Assembly: GCA_964465385.1 (NCBI GenBank)
Contig: CAYXIM010000001.1
Span: forward strand, 4,052-68,051
Reading direction: 5' to 3'
DNA length: 64,000 nucleotides
Origin: JAAYBY01 sp964465385
GTDB lineage: Bacteria > Bacillota > Clostridia > Saccharofermentanales > UBA5734
Shown here in pieces: positions 1 through 8,254 of the stretch (position 1 is the first letter of the stretch; each line of letters starts with the position of its first letter). Below the pieces are notes generated by a model. It ran no database searches and was not told the origin of the DNA. It was given only the letters and a program-made list of their open reading frames with translations. The position numbers and the translations under genes are program-made.

Positions 1-181
1 GGCCACCCAGGTAAAAGAACAGATCGCATCCCCCTTTGGTCAATTGGCCAAAACAAGGGCCAAGACTTGTGTAAGAGGCAGAATGTAGCCGGCAATCCTC
101 GACCTTTGCCTTGCAGTAGTGTACAATAAACCATTGAAAAACGCAAAGAAAAGCCGCCACCGCAGCCCAAAGGAGCGCCCT

Positions 182-430
182 ATGACGACCGAACAAGATA
201 TGGCCAGAGAATTTGCTCAATTGATGTCTACCTGCAAAGGAAACATCTTTTTTGTGACGGAAGAAGGCGATCGCCTGGTCGCCGACAGCATGCTGTCGGC
301 CCTGGTTGGCCTGGCCAACCTGCTGCGGTTTGCGCGTGAAATCAACATGCACGTGGAATGCGATTATCCCGAAGACTGTGAACGGATCCTGGCCTTTATC
401 CGAAAACATAACCTCAACGAACACCTCTAG
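182..430 (+). CDS. HPr-like domain protein without the phospho-acceptor histidine
   Basis: 82 residues from the ATG at 182, chosen because AAAGGAG (169-175) lies 6 nt upstream; an in-frame ATG at 119 has no such site. The pattern AREFAQLMSTCKGNIF, then a glycine-containing turn, then SALVGLANLLRF and a final helix, follows the HPr fold (helix 1, strand, helix 2, strand, helix 3). In true HPr the helix-1 N-cap reads HARPA with His15; here it reads MARE, and there is no serine-46 site of the usual form. The first beta strand is also short. It is therefore probably not a PTS phosphocarrier; a regulatory or structural paralogue is more likely. A TACAAT at 122-127 could be the -10. It is a single-gene unit with its own terminator. 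Confidence 0.7.
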   Translation: MTTEQDMAREFAQLMSTCKGNIFFVTEEGDRLVADSMLSALVGLANLLRFAREINMHVECDYPEDCERILAFIRKHNLNEHL

Positions 431-452
431 GCGCCAGCGGGCCCTATTCCAG

Positions 453-477
453 AACGACTGAGAGGGTCGTTTTTTTG
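453..477 (+). terminator. Rho-independent terminator after the HPr-like gene
   Basis: AACGAC (453-458) pairs with GTCGTT (466-471), followed by a T run to 476. It ends the HPr-like transcript and separates it from the converging HAD gene. Confidence 0.75.
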
Positions 478-489
478 TATCTGATGGCC

Positions 490-1320
490 TCAGCCATTTG
501 TGGCAAGCAAGCGGGCCAACACCCCGATGTCATCCACGATCAAGTCCGGCTTAAAAGGCGCGCGTTTATCCCCCCTTTTGCTTTCACCCGATAAGACCAG
601 CACAGAGAACAGGCCGGCTGCCTGGGCCATGGCCATATCAGTGTAGAGACGGTCCCCCACCATGGCCAGTTCCTCCCGCTTAAAAATCCCTTCAGCCAGC
701 AACTGGTCCACCAGGTCGGTTTGAGGCTTGCCCACGATCCGGGCCGGGGCCACACCGGAACAGGCTTTCAGACAGGCAACCAGGGCGCCGCAATCGGGCA
801 ACACACGCTGATCGGGCATGGGGCAGACCAGGTCTGGATGGGTTGCCAGATAGGGAACGCCGCTGCGGATGTAGTTGCAGGCAGTGGTCAGTTTTTCGTA
901 AGTCAAACTGGTGTCAAAGGCCACCACGACCCAGTCGATGGCTTGATCGGCCTGGTGGGTGATCTGGATGCCTGCGTCACGCAGTTCCGCTTCAAAGGCA
1001 GGTGTTCCCAAGGCAAAGACGCGGGCGGGGCGGTTCATTTGCTGGTTGATGTAGGCAACCAGGACATCCGTTGAAACCCTGATCTGATCCGGACGCACCG
1101 GCAGCCCCAGCCGCTGCATGCGTCGGCCGTAATAGGCCTTGTCCCGGGAGGAGTTGTTGGTCATCAGATAAAAGGCATCTCCCCGCGCCGTCAGGCTGTC
1201 AAAAAAGGCCGCAGTTCCCGGCAGAAGGCTTTCACCCAGGGTGATGGTCCCATCCATGTCCAACAGCCAGCAGCGGACTGCCTTGATGCGTTGGCGCACT
1301 GTAGCGGCTGTCATGGTCAT
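490..1320 (-). CDS. HAD superfamily phosphatase (NagD/class IIA type)
   Basis: 276 residues. The nucleophile motif DMDGT is at residues 21-25 (D21 and D23), the conserved Lys is in GKPQTD near 197, and the metal-binding Asp residues are in MVGDRLYTDM near 222. The large cap between motifs I and III is the C2 cap of NagD and p-nitrophenylphosphatase relatives, which dephosphorylate small sugar phosphates or nucleotides; the substrate cannot be read from sequence. The start ATG overlaps the ligA stop as ATGA (1317-1320), so it is probably translationally coupled to ligA. A second ATG at 1314 is also possible. Confidence 0.85.
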   Translation of the reverse strand: MTMTAATVRQRIKAVRCWLLDMDGTITLGESLLPGTAAFFDSLTARGDAFYLMTNNSSRDKAYYGRRMQRLGLPVRPDQIRVSTDVLVAYINQQMNRPARVFALGTPAFEAELRDAGIQITHQADQAIDWVVVAFDTSLTYEKLTTACNYIRSGVPYLATHPDLVCPMPDQRVLPDCGALVACLKACSGVAPARIVGKPQTDLVDQLLAEGIFKREELAMVGDRLYTDMAMAQAAGLFSVLVLSGESKRGDKRAPFKPDLIVDDIGVLARLLATNG

Positions 1321-3344
1321 GGCAGTGGTGTCTCCCCATCCAACAGGCGGCGAAGGCCTGCCTCATCAACAACCACAAGTGCACGCTGCCGGGCCTGTTC
1401 AAGCTTTCTTCCCGCTCCTTCACCTGCAACCACCACATGGGTGCTGGCCGTCACGGCATCGGCAACCCGGCCTCCGGCTTGTTCGATTTGTTTTTTGGCT
1501 TCTGAACGGGTCCAGTTGGGCAGCCTGCCTGTCAAGACAAAGACCTGGCCGGCCAGCAGCTGTTCCTGAGCCCCCTTCTGGGGCTGCGGGGGCTGAACCC
1601 CGGCCGCTTGCAGGTCAATGAGCAGGCGGCGGTTGCGGTCCTGGCTGAAAAAACGAACCACTTCTTCAGCGGTGACCGGCCCGATGTCAGGCAGGGCCAG
1701 CAGGGCCTGCTCGTCAGCTGCGGCCAAATCCTCCAGGCGTTTGAAGTGTTGGGCCAGGATGCGGGCCACCTGGCGGCCCACATGGCGAATGCCAAGCCCT
1801 GTGATCAGGCGGTCCAAAGACTGGGTTCGAGAGGCATCAATGGCAGCCAGCAGCTTGTCAACTGTTTTTTCCTTGCCGATCAAGCCGCTTTCGATCAGCT
1901 GGTCCCGCTTGTCCGCCAGCAGGTACAGGTCTGACAGGTGTGCCAGGTAACCGGCCCCCAGCAGCTGTTCAACGGTGGCCGGACCCAGCCCGTCAATGGA
2001 CAGGGCTTCTTTTGAAGCAAAGTGCTGCAGGCGCCTGGCAAGTTGGGCCGGACAATCCGCGTTGATGCAGCGCACATCAGCCCCGTCCGGATCACGGCGG
2101 GTGGGTTCCCCGCAGGCCGGGCAGTGCGTCGGCAGCACAAACCGGGGCGGGTCACCGCTTCTGGCCTCATGGACCACCCGCAGGACAGCAGGGATGATGT
2201 CGCCGGCTTTTTGAATGACCACCCGGTCACCGACACGCACATCCAGCGCATCAATGACATCTTGGTTGTGCAAGGTGGCCCGGCTGACCTGTGTGCCGGC
2301 AATCTGGACCGGTTGCAGGAGAGCCATGGGTGTCAGGCGGCCGGTCCGACCAACCTGGACACGGATGTCCAAAACAGTGGTCTCTTGCTGCTCGGGCGGA
2401 TATTTGTAAGCAACCGCCCAGCGCGGTGCCTGACTGGTCTCACCCAGCCGATCCCGGTCAGCCAGGCGATCGAGCTTGATGACGGCACCATCAATGGCAT
2501 AAGGCAGGTCAAAACGGGCGGAGCCGATGCTTTCAACGGCCTGCCAGACCGCCTCTTCTGTTGAGCAAAGGCGAAAGCCGGGGCTGGCGACAAACCCTTG
2601 CTCCGCCAGCCAGTTAAGTGCCTGGGCATGGGACGACAGGGTTTTGCCGGCAATGTCCTGGATGTTGAAGACAAACAAAGACAGCTGCCGGTCAGCCACC
2701 ACCGTTGGGTCCAATTGCCGCAAGGTGCCGGCAGCACAGTTTCGCGGGTTGGCGAAGCGCTTTTCTCCCAGCAGGTCTTGTTTGCGATTGACCGCATCAA
2801 AAGCCGACCAGGTTAGGAAAACCTCGCCCCTCACCTCCAGGTAGGGAAGCGGCTGCCTCAACCGACGGGGAAGCGATGCGATCATACGGGCGTTGGCGGT
2901 GACATCTTCTCCAGTGTGGCCATCGCCGCGTGTCAGGGCCTGGACAAAGCGGCCCCCCTCATAGCGCAAGGAAACTGACAGGCCATCAATTTTGCGCTCC
3001 ACCACAAAAGACGGGTCGTCGGTGTCCCCTTGTATCTTGCGGACAAAGGACCGGACCTCCTCTTGGGAAAAAACATCCTGTAGGCTGAGCATGGGCACAC
3101 GGTGGGACACTTTTTCAAAGCTGGCACTGACCAGCCCGCCCACCCGCATGGTGGGTGAATCCTGTGTCTGCAGCTGTGGCCAGGTTTCTTCAAGGGCCTT
3201 GAGCTCCTGCAACAGGGCATCGTAAGCCTCATCGCTGATGTCATTGCGGTTGAGATCGTAATACAGGTGGTTGTGGTGTGTGATTTGCGCCCTCAGCGTT
3301 GCCACACGATCCAGAACGTGTTGGGGTATTGCCTGCTCAGCCAC
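1317..3344 (-). CDS. ligA: NAD+-dependent DNA ligase LigA
   Basis: About 675 residues, the usual LigA length. It seals nicks in duplex DNA using NAD+. Domains in order are: the Ia NAD-binding domain with HHNHLYYD near residue 24-31; the nucleotidyltransferase core with catalytic KIDG (K118); the OB fold; a four-Cys zinc finger (CPACG...CINADC, about residues 405-430); helix-hairpin-helix repeats; and a C-terminal BRCT domain. I chose the GTG at 3344 because AAGGAG lies 8 nt upstream. The longer frame starts at a GTG at 3377 without a good ribosome-binding site. It follows an unknown membrane protein gene by 39 nt and precedes the HAD gene. Confidence 0.97.
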   Translation of the reverse strand: MAEQAIPQHVLDRVATLRAQITHHNHLYYDLNRNDISDEAYDALLQELKALEETWPQLQTQDSPTMRVGGLVSASFEKVSHRVPMLSLQDVFSQEEVRSFVRKIQGDTDDPSFVVERKIDGLSVSLRYEGGRFVQALTRGDGHTGEDVTANARMIASLPRRLRQPLPYLEVRGEVFLTWSAFDAVNRKQDLLGEKRFANPRNCAAGTLRQLDPTVVADRQLSLFVFNIQDIAGKTLSSHAQALNWLAEQGFVASPGFRLCSTEEAVWQAVESIGSARFDLPYAIDGAVIKLDRLADRDRLGETSQAPRWAVAYKYPPEQQETTVLDIRVQVGRTGRLTPMALLQPVQIAGTQVSRATLHNQDVIDALDVRVGDRVVIQKAGDIIPAVLRVVHEARSGDPPRFVLPTHCPACGEPTRRDPDGADVRCINADCPAQLARRLQHFASKEALSIDGLGPATVEQLLGAGYLAHLSDLYLLADKRDQLIESGLIGKEKTVDKLLAAIDASRTQSLDRLITGLGIRHVGRQVARILAQHFKRLEDLAAADEQALLALPDIGPVTAEEVVRFFSQDRNRRLLIDLQAAGVQPPQPQKGAQEQLLAGQVFVLTGRLPNWTRSEAKKQIEQAGGRVADAVTASTHVVVAGEGAGRKLEQARQRALVVVDEAGLRRLLDGETPLP

Positions 3345-3383
3345 CGTGCCAGCTCCTTCCCGCTTCCGGCTCTCCACAGCCGG

Positions 3384-4013
3384 TCAGCCTTTGCTTCGTC
3401 CGCCCGCCAGAAAAACAAGCGGCAGGACACAGGCCAGAAGCGCAACGACCAACCAGACGGCGGCGGGTAAGCGCCAGAAACCGGCCAACTGATCCACCAA
3501 GGATGTCCTGGGCAGGGCTAGAAAACGATAGGCTGCGCCCTTGTCAAGCGACAGCAGGCGCAGCAGCGGTGATAAAACACCTTCCCGGAAAACCCAGACG
3601 GCCAGAGACAGGCTATAGGCATCGGACAGCCACAGGGCTGGGCTTTTGGCTCGAATAATCAGGAAAAACAAGGCCAGGGCCAGGCCGATGGCAATGGCCA
3701 GCGAAACCGGATAAATCTGCCCGGTTCGGATGCACAGCCACAGATGGTGAACCAGGGTGGCCAAGGCACACACGCCAGCAATGTAGAGCTGGTTGCGCCG
3801 GCGGCCCAGGGCCAGCAGCAAGCAAAGAAGCCCGGCCATCAGTGCATAAATCACAAGTGCCTGCCAGCTTTTGTGGCCTGTTATCCAGCCGGCCACCAAC
3901 CCTGTGCCGTCTCGAACCAGTTCCGCGAAAGCCCGGAAGGGTCCGGAAACCACGGTCGACCAAACGGCCAGCAAAAGGCCGCACACAATCCAGGCACGGT
4001 TTTGACTTTTCAT
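3384..4013 (-). CDS. Unknown integral membrane protein, 209 aa
   Basis: I do not recognise a family. The ATG at 4013 is preceded by GGGAAGAGGTGTTC, a good ribosome-binding site; a longer frame to 4058 lacks one. Six hydrophobic stretches are visible: near residues 8-25, 48-68, 73-95, 99-121, 125-147 and 186-206. Arg/Lys pairs lie between some of them. It heads the ligA-HAD unit and has its own candidate promoter. No catalytic motif is evident, so the role is unknown. Confidence 0.7.
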   Translation of the reverse strand: MKSQNRAWIVCGLLLAVWSTVVSGPFRAFAELVRDGTGLVAGWITGHKSWQALVIYALMAGLLCLLLALGRRRNQLYIAGVCALATLVHHLWLCIRTGQIYPVSLAIAIGLALALFFLIIRAKSPALWLSDAYSLSLAVWVFREGVLSPLLRLLSLDKGAAYRFLALPRTSLVDQLAGFWRLPAAVWLVVALLACVLPLVFLAGGRSKG

Positions 4014-4106
4014 GAACACCTCTTCCCGCTTTAGCGCAACCGCTGTTTTGATAACCAAAGCCCAGGTCAGCAGGGCGGTGCTTTGGTCGGTTCATCAGCC
4101 ACACCT

Positions 4107-4136
4107 ATTTTAACTGATCGTTTTGACAAAAGACAA
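4107..4136 (-). promoter_or_regulatory. Candidate sigma-A promoter for the membrane protein-ligA unit
   Basis: On the minus strand TTGTCT (4136-4131), 18 nt, TAAAAT (4112-4107), about 95 nt upstream of the ATG at 4013. Confidence 0.5.
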
Positions 4137-4160
4137 GGTGGCTTGCCGGCGGCCCCGTGT

Positions 4161-4196
4161 TAAAAAGGCGCAGCATGCCCAGTGGGCATGTTGCGC
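4161..4196 (-). terminator. Rho-independent terminator of the sugar ABC operon
   Basis: Stem arms at 4184-4196 and 4168-4180 (13 bp with one mismatch, 3-nt loop) are followed on the minus strand by CTTTTTAA. It lies about 60 nt after the last permease stop. Confidence 0.85.
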
Positions 4197-4256
4197 GGCC
4201 GGAGACAAGGGGCTTGCTCCTTTAAAAAACCCATGGGTCTGCCAAAACAGAAGTGT

Positions 4257-5099
4257 TTATCCCTTGATGCTGCCTGCTGTCAAGCCTTCTGTCAGGTTTC
4301 TCTGGAAAATGATGTATACCGTTAAAACCGGTAAAATCACCATGATACAGGCTGCAAAGAGCGCCCCCCACTCTTGTTTGACCGTTTGAGCGACTTGCAG
4401 CTGCAAGATGGCCAGAGAAACTGTTTTCTTGTTCTCGGCCACGATCAGAGTCAAGGGCAGAATGTACTCGTTCCAGAAGTCGAGAAAACTGAAAACACCG
4501 ACCGTGATCAGGCCCGGCTTGGCCAGGGGCAAGATGATCTTCAAAAACGTGGTCAGGTAGCCAGCGCCATCAATCTGTGCCGACTGCTCCAGCTCTGAAG
4601 GCAGGGTTTTGAAAAAGGCCGTGAGCACAAACACCCCGAAGGGCAGTGAAAAGACAGCGTAGGCAATGATCAGGATGGTTCTGGTGTTGTAAAGGCCGAC
4701 GGTCCGTGCCAGCATGAAAAGGGGCAGGACGGCAATGATGTGTGGCACCAGCAGGCCAACCAGAAAATACTGGTAGATCTTCTTGCTGTGCTTGAGGGCC
4801 ATGCGGGTGATGATGTAGGAGATCATCGAAGCCATCAGCAAATTGGCAAAGACAGCCACTGAAACGATAAACACCGTGTTCAAGGTATGGGCATGCAGCT
4901 GTGTTTTTTCAAGCGCCAGAGCATAGTTGGAAAATTCAAGTTTGGACGGCAGGCTCCAGATATCCGCATAAAACTCTGCTGAGGTCTTGAAGCTGTTCAT
5001 CAAGATGTAGAAAAAGGGAACGATGATCACAACTGAAAGCAAGCCCAGGACAATTCTGAGCAGTGTTTTGATGAAAATTGAATAACCTAAACGGTTCAT
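4257..5099 (-). CDS. Sugar ABC transporter permease (MalG type)
   Basis: 280 residues. A membrane permease of a carbohydrate-uptake-1 ABC importer. Six hydrophobic segments are visible, with the cytoplasmic EAA loop near residues 190-210 (ELEQSAQIDGAGYLTTFLKIILP) that docks the ATPase. The C-terminus QRNLTEGLTAGSIKG is typical of MalG-like permeases. The ATG at 5099 has AAAGAGGTAGCAACC before it; the frame extends to 5129 without a better site. It pairs with the permease at 5198-6106. The 98-nt space between them holds a small hairpin (GTCAGC/GCTGAC, 5178-5194). Confidence 0.92.
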   Translation of the reverse strand: MNRLGYSIFIKTLLRIVLGLLSVVIIVPFFYILMNSFKTSAEFYADIWSLPSKLEFSNYALALEKTQLHAHTLNTVFIVSVAVFANLLMASMISYIITRMALKHSKKIYQYFLVGLLVPHIIAVLPLFMLARTVGLYNTRTILIIAYAVFSLPFGVFVLTAFFKTLPSELEQSAQIDGAGYLTTFLKIILPLAKPGLITVGVFSFLDFWNEYILPLTLIVAENKKTVSLAILQLQVAQTVKQEWGALFAACIMVILPVLTVYIIFQRNLTEGLTAGSIKG

Positions 5100-5197
5100 G
5101 GTTGCTACCTCTTTCACATAGAAGGTCATTCGTTAAGCCGGTTCACCGCAGCTTGGGGCCCCTGGGGCAGCGGCGGGGTCAGCAGACGGCTGACGGC

Positions 5198-6106
5198 CTA
5201 ATATTCGTACACTTCGCGTTCCGTCACTTTCAGGATCACCAGGGCCAGCACCATGGTCACCACCAGAATCGAAACACTGATTGTGGCACCGTAACCATAT
5301 TTGTTCAGCTTGAAGGCCTGCTGATACATATAAGTGGTCAACAGCTCGGAGGCCCTGTCGGGTCCGCCCTCCGTCATGATGTAGACCACCTGAAAGCCGA
5401 CTCCGCAGGAGGTGATGATGAAAAAGACCAGGGAGGTCCGAATCACTTCCCAGATCAGCGGGATGGTGATGCTGAAGGTCTGACGTATTTCACTGGCACC
5501 ATCCAGGCGGGCAGCTTCAAACAAGGAAGTCGGGATGTTCATGACCGCTGCCATAAAGAGGACCATGTAAAAACCCAGCGCCTGCCAGATAATAACCGCA
5601 ATGACTGCGTTTTTAACCAGCGTGATGTCGCCCAGCCAAATTTTCCCCGGGATGCCAACCAATTCCAGCAGGCCATTGAGGATGCCAATGCTGGGGTTGT
5701 ACACACTGCGCCACATGACACTGATGATGACCATGGGAACAGCTGAAGGAAAAAAGTACAGGACCCGGTAGAAGTTTCTTTCCCGCAAGACGTTGCGTGA
5801 CAGCAGGACGGCCAGGAAAATTGACAAGACAAAAAGAATGGCCGTGTTAAAGACAAAGACATACATGTGGTTGCCCAATGCCTTGAAGAAAATATCATCA
5901 CGGAACATCCTGCTGTAGTTTTCCAGACCCACAAAATTCATTTTGAGAGACAGGCCTTTAAAATCAAAAAAGCTCATAAACAGGCCAAGAAAGCTGGGGA
6001 CAATCAGGAAAACGGTGTACATGACCAGAGGCGGGATGGTGAAGCCTGCAACGAAGAGTTTCTTCTGTTTTGCAGCACTTTGCTGTGTCGCTAGATGCTT
6101 TTTGAT
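5198..6106 (-). CDS. Sugar ABC transporter permease (MalF type), non-canonical start
   Basis: About 302 residues from the proposed start. It has six membrane segments and an EAA loop near SLFEAARLDGASEIRQTF, which contacts the ATPase. The N-terminus expected by homology reads KKHLATQQ and then the first membrane segment. No in-frame ATG, GTG or TTG lies near it. A strong Shine-Dalgarno GAGGAGGAG ends at 6113 and is followed by ATT CCC ATC; the ATC (6106-6104) is 6 nt downstream, the usual spacing. The nearest in-frame ATG (6202) lies in the loop of a 14-bp hairpin without a ribosome-binding site. I therefore propose ATC, or ATT at 6112, as the start. Replacement of an ancestral ATG is the alternative. 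Confidence 0.85.
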   Translation of the reverse strand: MKKHLATQQSAAKQKKLFVAGFTIPPLVMYTVFLIVPSFLGLFMSFFDFKGLSLKMNFVGLENYSRMFRDDIFFKALGNHMYVFVFNTAILFVLSIFLAVLLSRNVLRERNFYRVLYFFPSAVPMVIISVMWRSVYNPSIGILNGLLELVGIPGKIWLGDITLVKNAVIAVIIWQALGFYMVLFMAAVMNIPTSLFEAARLDGASEIRQTFSITIPLIWEVIRTSLVFFIITSCGVGFQVVYIMTEGGPDRASELLTTYMYQQAFKLNKYGYGATISVSILVVTMVLALVILKVTEREVYEY

Positions 6107-6130
6107 GGGAATCTCCTCCTCATGCGATGG

Positions 6131-6162
6131 TTTGGATCCGCCAGCACGGGCTGGCGGCCAAA
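6131..6162 (-). promoter_or_regulatory. Intercistronic hairpin next to the permease ribosome-binding site
   Basis: CCGCCAGC (6138-6145) pairs with GCTGGCGG (6150-6157), extended by TTTGG/CCAAA at the base with a 2-nt bulge. There is no T run. It sits just upstream of GAGGAGGAG and may affect permease translation or mRNA stability. Confidence 0.55.
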
Positions 6163-6178
6163 CAGCTTGTTTTAAGAA

Positions 6179-6223
6179 GACTCTGCCACAAAAAGCCAGC
6201 ATACGACTCTTTGTGGCAGAGTC
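6179..6223 (-). promoter_or_regulatory. Strong intercistronic hairpin after the binding-protein gene
   Basis: A 14-bp perfect inverted repeat, GACTCTGCCACAAA (6179-6192) against TTTGTGGCAGAGTC (6210-6223), with a 17-nt loop. It begins 36 nt after the binding-protein stop, and there is no clear T run after it on the minus strand. Hairpins here usually protect the upstream mRNA so that binding protein exceeds permease. Confidence 0.7.
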
Positions 6224-6258
6224 AGATACCCTATCGGGAGATCAAGCGGCTGGTTTTT

Positions 6259-7629
6259 TTAGTCAGCCGACATTTCGTATTTGACAACGGACGAATCGTC
6301 CCTGAGTTCTTTACCGAATTTTTCCATTCTTTCGGCAAACTCGTCTGCGGTGTTGTTGCCTGAAACGAAGGCGCCAATGGCATCCTGGGTCATGGTCATG
6401 TGTTCGGGATACCAGGCGGTGGCCATTTCGAGCAGGGGTTTGTTACCAGCGGAAATCGCTTCCCAGGTGCCCTGGACGGAGCTGGGCAGCAGGTCGCCGA
6501 ACTGTTCGGAGAAGCCTTTGATGGCCAGGCCGTTCAGCGCGCCACCGACGATTGCCCGGGTGGTGTCTTTGTCAGACAGCATATAACGGTAGTATTCACC
6601 AACGATGTCTTCGTTTTGGGTCTTGGCAGAAACACCACTGACAACGGAGGCCAGCAGGGTGTAGTTGGTGTCCGAGCTGCTCTTGACACCGGAGAAAGGC
6701 AGGTAGGTCAGCTCAAAGTCGGCCGGCCAGTTGCCTTCCATTTCTGCTTCCAGCCAGGAGCCGCAGGGGTAGAAAGCGAACTGCCGCTTGATGAACTCCA
6801 TCTGGATCTCGGAGGCGTCCATGCCAGCCGAGCGGTGGTCAAAGTAATCGTTGTCAACCAGGTAAGCCAAGCGATCCATGACTTCTCTGACGGCCGGTGC
6901 GTTCCAGGCGCCTTCCTTGAGGTTCTGGATGTCGATAAAGGCCTGGTAGTCCAGCGAAGCGATCTGCGGGTAGAAGTAATAGTTGAGGGCATATTCACCA
7001 GCCCAGCGGCCAGACCAGGACAGACCATAAATGTCGTTTGCCTTGAGGGTGGCACAGGCGGCTACAAATTCATCCCAGGTTGTGGGCGGGGCAATATCCA
7101 GGTCACGGAGCAGTTTGGCATCATACCAGACACCGCTGGTGTAAATGGTGTCGGCCATCAGGTAGTAATGTCCGTCAACCTGGCCTTTTTTAATGGCGTC
7201 AAAATCAATGATCTCTTTGATGGTTTTGGTGCCGTCAACCGTTTTGAGGGGGTAAATGAAATCCAGCGGTTTACAGATGCCTTCGGCAATGGCGCCGTAA
7301 TAATCATAAAATCCCTGGTTGAGGTCAAAGATATCGGGTGTTTCATTGGCCATAACCCGGTTTCTCATGATTTCATGGGCGTTATGGTCATAAACCACAT
7401 TGACTTTAAGCCCTGGATAAACCTCTTCCAGTTTGGCAGCAATGGGATCAGCCATCTGACCCTGACCACCAATCATGTACAGGACATCAATCGAGCGGCC
7501 TTTAAAATCATACTTTCCATCGACTTGTGCCGGATTGGGGTTGTCGGCGTCGCCTGCTTTACCGCAGCCAGCGAGCACGGACACGACCAATGCAACAACG
7601 AGCAACAGAAGCCCTATTCTTTTTGACAT
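6259..7629 (-). CDS. Sugar ABC transporter substrate-binding lipoprotein
   Basis: 456 residues. An N-terminal lipoprotein signal (MSKRIG, hydrophobic core, lipobox LAGC with Cys near residue 22) anchors it outside the membrane. The body is a family-1 extracellular solute-binding protein: a GQMADPIAAKLEEVYPGLKV start strand, a PDIFDLNQ hinge region, and aromatic residues in a likely sugar site (GLSWSGRW). The ATG at 7629 has AGGAGG upstream; an extension to 7695 reads through the leader. It is the first gene of the importer operon. No ATPase gene is adjacent, so a shared MsmX-like ATPase elsewhere is inferred. The sugar is not known. Confidence 0.93.
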   Translation of the reverse strand: MSKRIGLLLLVVALVVSVLAGCGKAGDADNPNPAQVDGKYDFKGRSIDVLYMIGGQGQMADPIAAKLEEVYPGLKVNVVYDHNAHEIMRNRVMANETPDIFDLNQGFYDYYGAIAEGICKPLDFIYPLKTVDGTKTIKEIIDFDAIKKGQVDGHYYLMADTIYTSGVWYDAKLLRDLDIAPPTTWDEFVAACATLKANDIYGLSWSGRWAGEYALNYYFYPQIASLDYQAFIDIQNLKEGAWNAPAVREVMDRLAYLVDNDYFDHRSAGMDASEIQMEFIKRQFAFYPCGSWLEAEMEGNWPADFELTYLPFSGVKSSSDTNYTLLASVVSGVSAKTQNEDIVGEYYRYMLSDKDTTRAIVGGALNGLAIKGFSEQFGDLLPSSVQGTWEAISAGNKPLLEMATAWYPEHMTMTQDAIGAFVSGNNTADEFAERMEKFGKELRDDSSVVKYEMSAD

Positions 7630-7667
7630 GTGCGTAACCTCCTGATTTTTGACAATCGTGTGTTGGG

Positions 7668-7695
7668 TGTATAAACAGATTTTCAGCTGCGGCAA
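7668..7695 (-). promoter_or_regulatory. Proximal candidate promoter of the sugar importer operon
   Basis: TTGCCG (7695-7690), 16 nt, TATACA (7673-7668) on the minus strand. It would give a 5' leader of about 30 nt before the ATG at 7629. Confidence 0.45.
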
Positions 7696-7998
7696 ATACC
7701 TTGTCCTCCATCCTCCTTCCCTGTTCCGGATTTGCCGGCAGCCTGTTCTGGTTCGTCCAGCAAGCCACGGGCTTGCGGGTGCGCGTGATTTGTTCTGGTT
7801 GAACCGGGCGTCTTCCTGAGCCGGACACGGACAGTCTCAATAGCCAGCCGGCGGGTCTTTGCCTCGAGAACTGCGGCAGCTGGCGTGTAATCGCCAGGTC
7901 AGCCTAAGCGGCCTCTTGACTTTTTCAACCAAAAAGCACTTCCTTTTTCGTTATTTCGCTGAATTTTCGCCCTTTCAACAGAGATTTTATGTGAACCA

Positions 7999-8027
7999 AT
8001 CATATCGCAAACACCCTTAAAAAACAA
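7999..8027 (-). promoter_or_regulatory. Distal candidate promoter of the sugar importer operon
   Basis: TTGTTT (8027-8022), 17 nt, TATGAT (8004-7999) on the minus strand, within the AT-rich block. It would give a leader of about 360 nt. Confidence 0.45.
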
Positions 8028-8181
8028 TATGGCGCCGTGAACAGGTAGGTGCCGGCTGGTGCCTCTTGCTGGTTGCAAGGGGCACTTTGGCACGGCGGCC
8101 ATTTTTCAGACTGTCAGGCAATCAGGCCGCTTGTCAAACGCCCTGGCCGGCTGATGAGATGACGGACCGGGTGCTTTTATG

Positions 8182-8211
8182 TATACTTCCAATAAAGCAA
8201 GGCGCCTTGCT
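8182..8211 (+). promoter_or_regulatory. Candidate -10 and palindromic operator of the esterase gene
   Basis: TATACT at 8182-8187 without a clear -35, followed by the 16-bp perfect palindrome AGCAAGGCGCCTTGCT (8196-8211) near the expected transcription start. Symmetry around a central CG is seen in LacI-family operators, but assignment to a regulator is inference. Confidence 0.4.
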
Positions 8212-8254
8212 GCTTTTCAGCACAGCAGCAAAAGCCGCCCAGGAGGATTTTATC

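Larger units (their letters stand above)
7630..8254. other. Divergent intergenic region, importer operon and esterase
   Basis: 625 bp with no convincing gene. It holds two candidate minus-strand promoters (7668-7695 and 7999-8027), an AT-rich block at about 7915-8030, a hairpin GCAAGCC/GGCTTGC (7761-7777), and on the plus side a TATACT -10-like box with a 16-bp palindrome. The short frames here have poor composition and no good starts. Confidence 0.6.

Noticed and set aside
4168..4196. GC-rich near-palindrome as an operator
   Set aside because: It is followed on the minus strand by CTTTTTAA directly after the permease gene, so a terminator explains it better.
5078..5746. 222-codon plus-strand frame over the permease junction
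   Set aside because: It is antisense to the permeases and the intergenic space, with His/Gln/Asp-rich shadow composition.
6400..7626. 408-codon plus-strand open frame opposite the binding-protein gene
   Set aside because: The minus frame has a lipobox, ribosome-binding site and family motifs; the plus frame has none.
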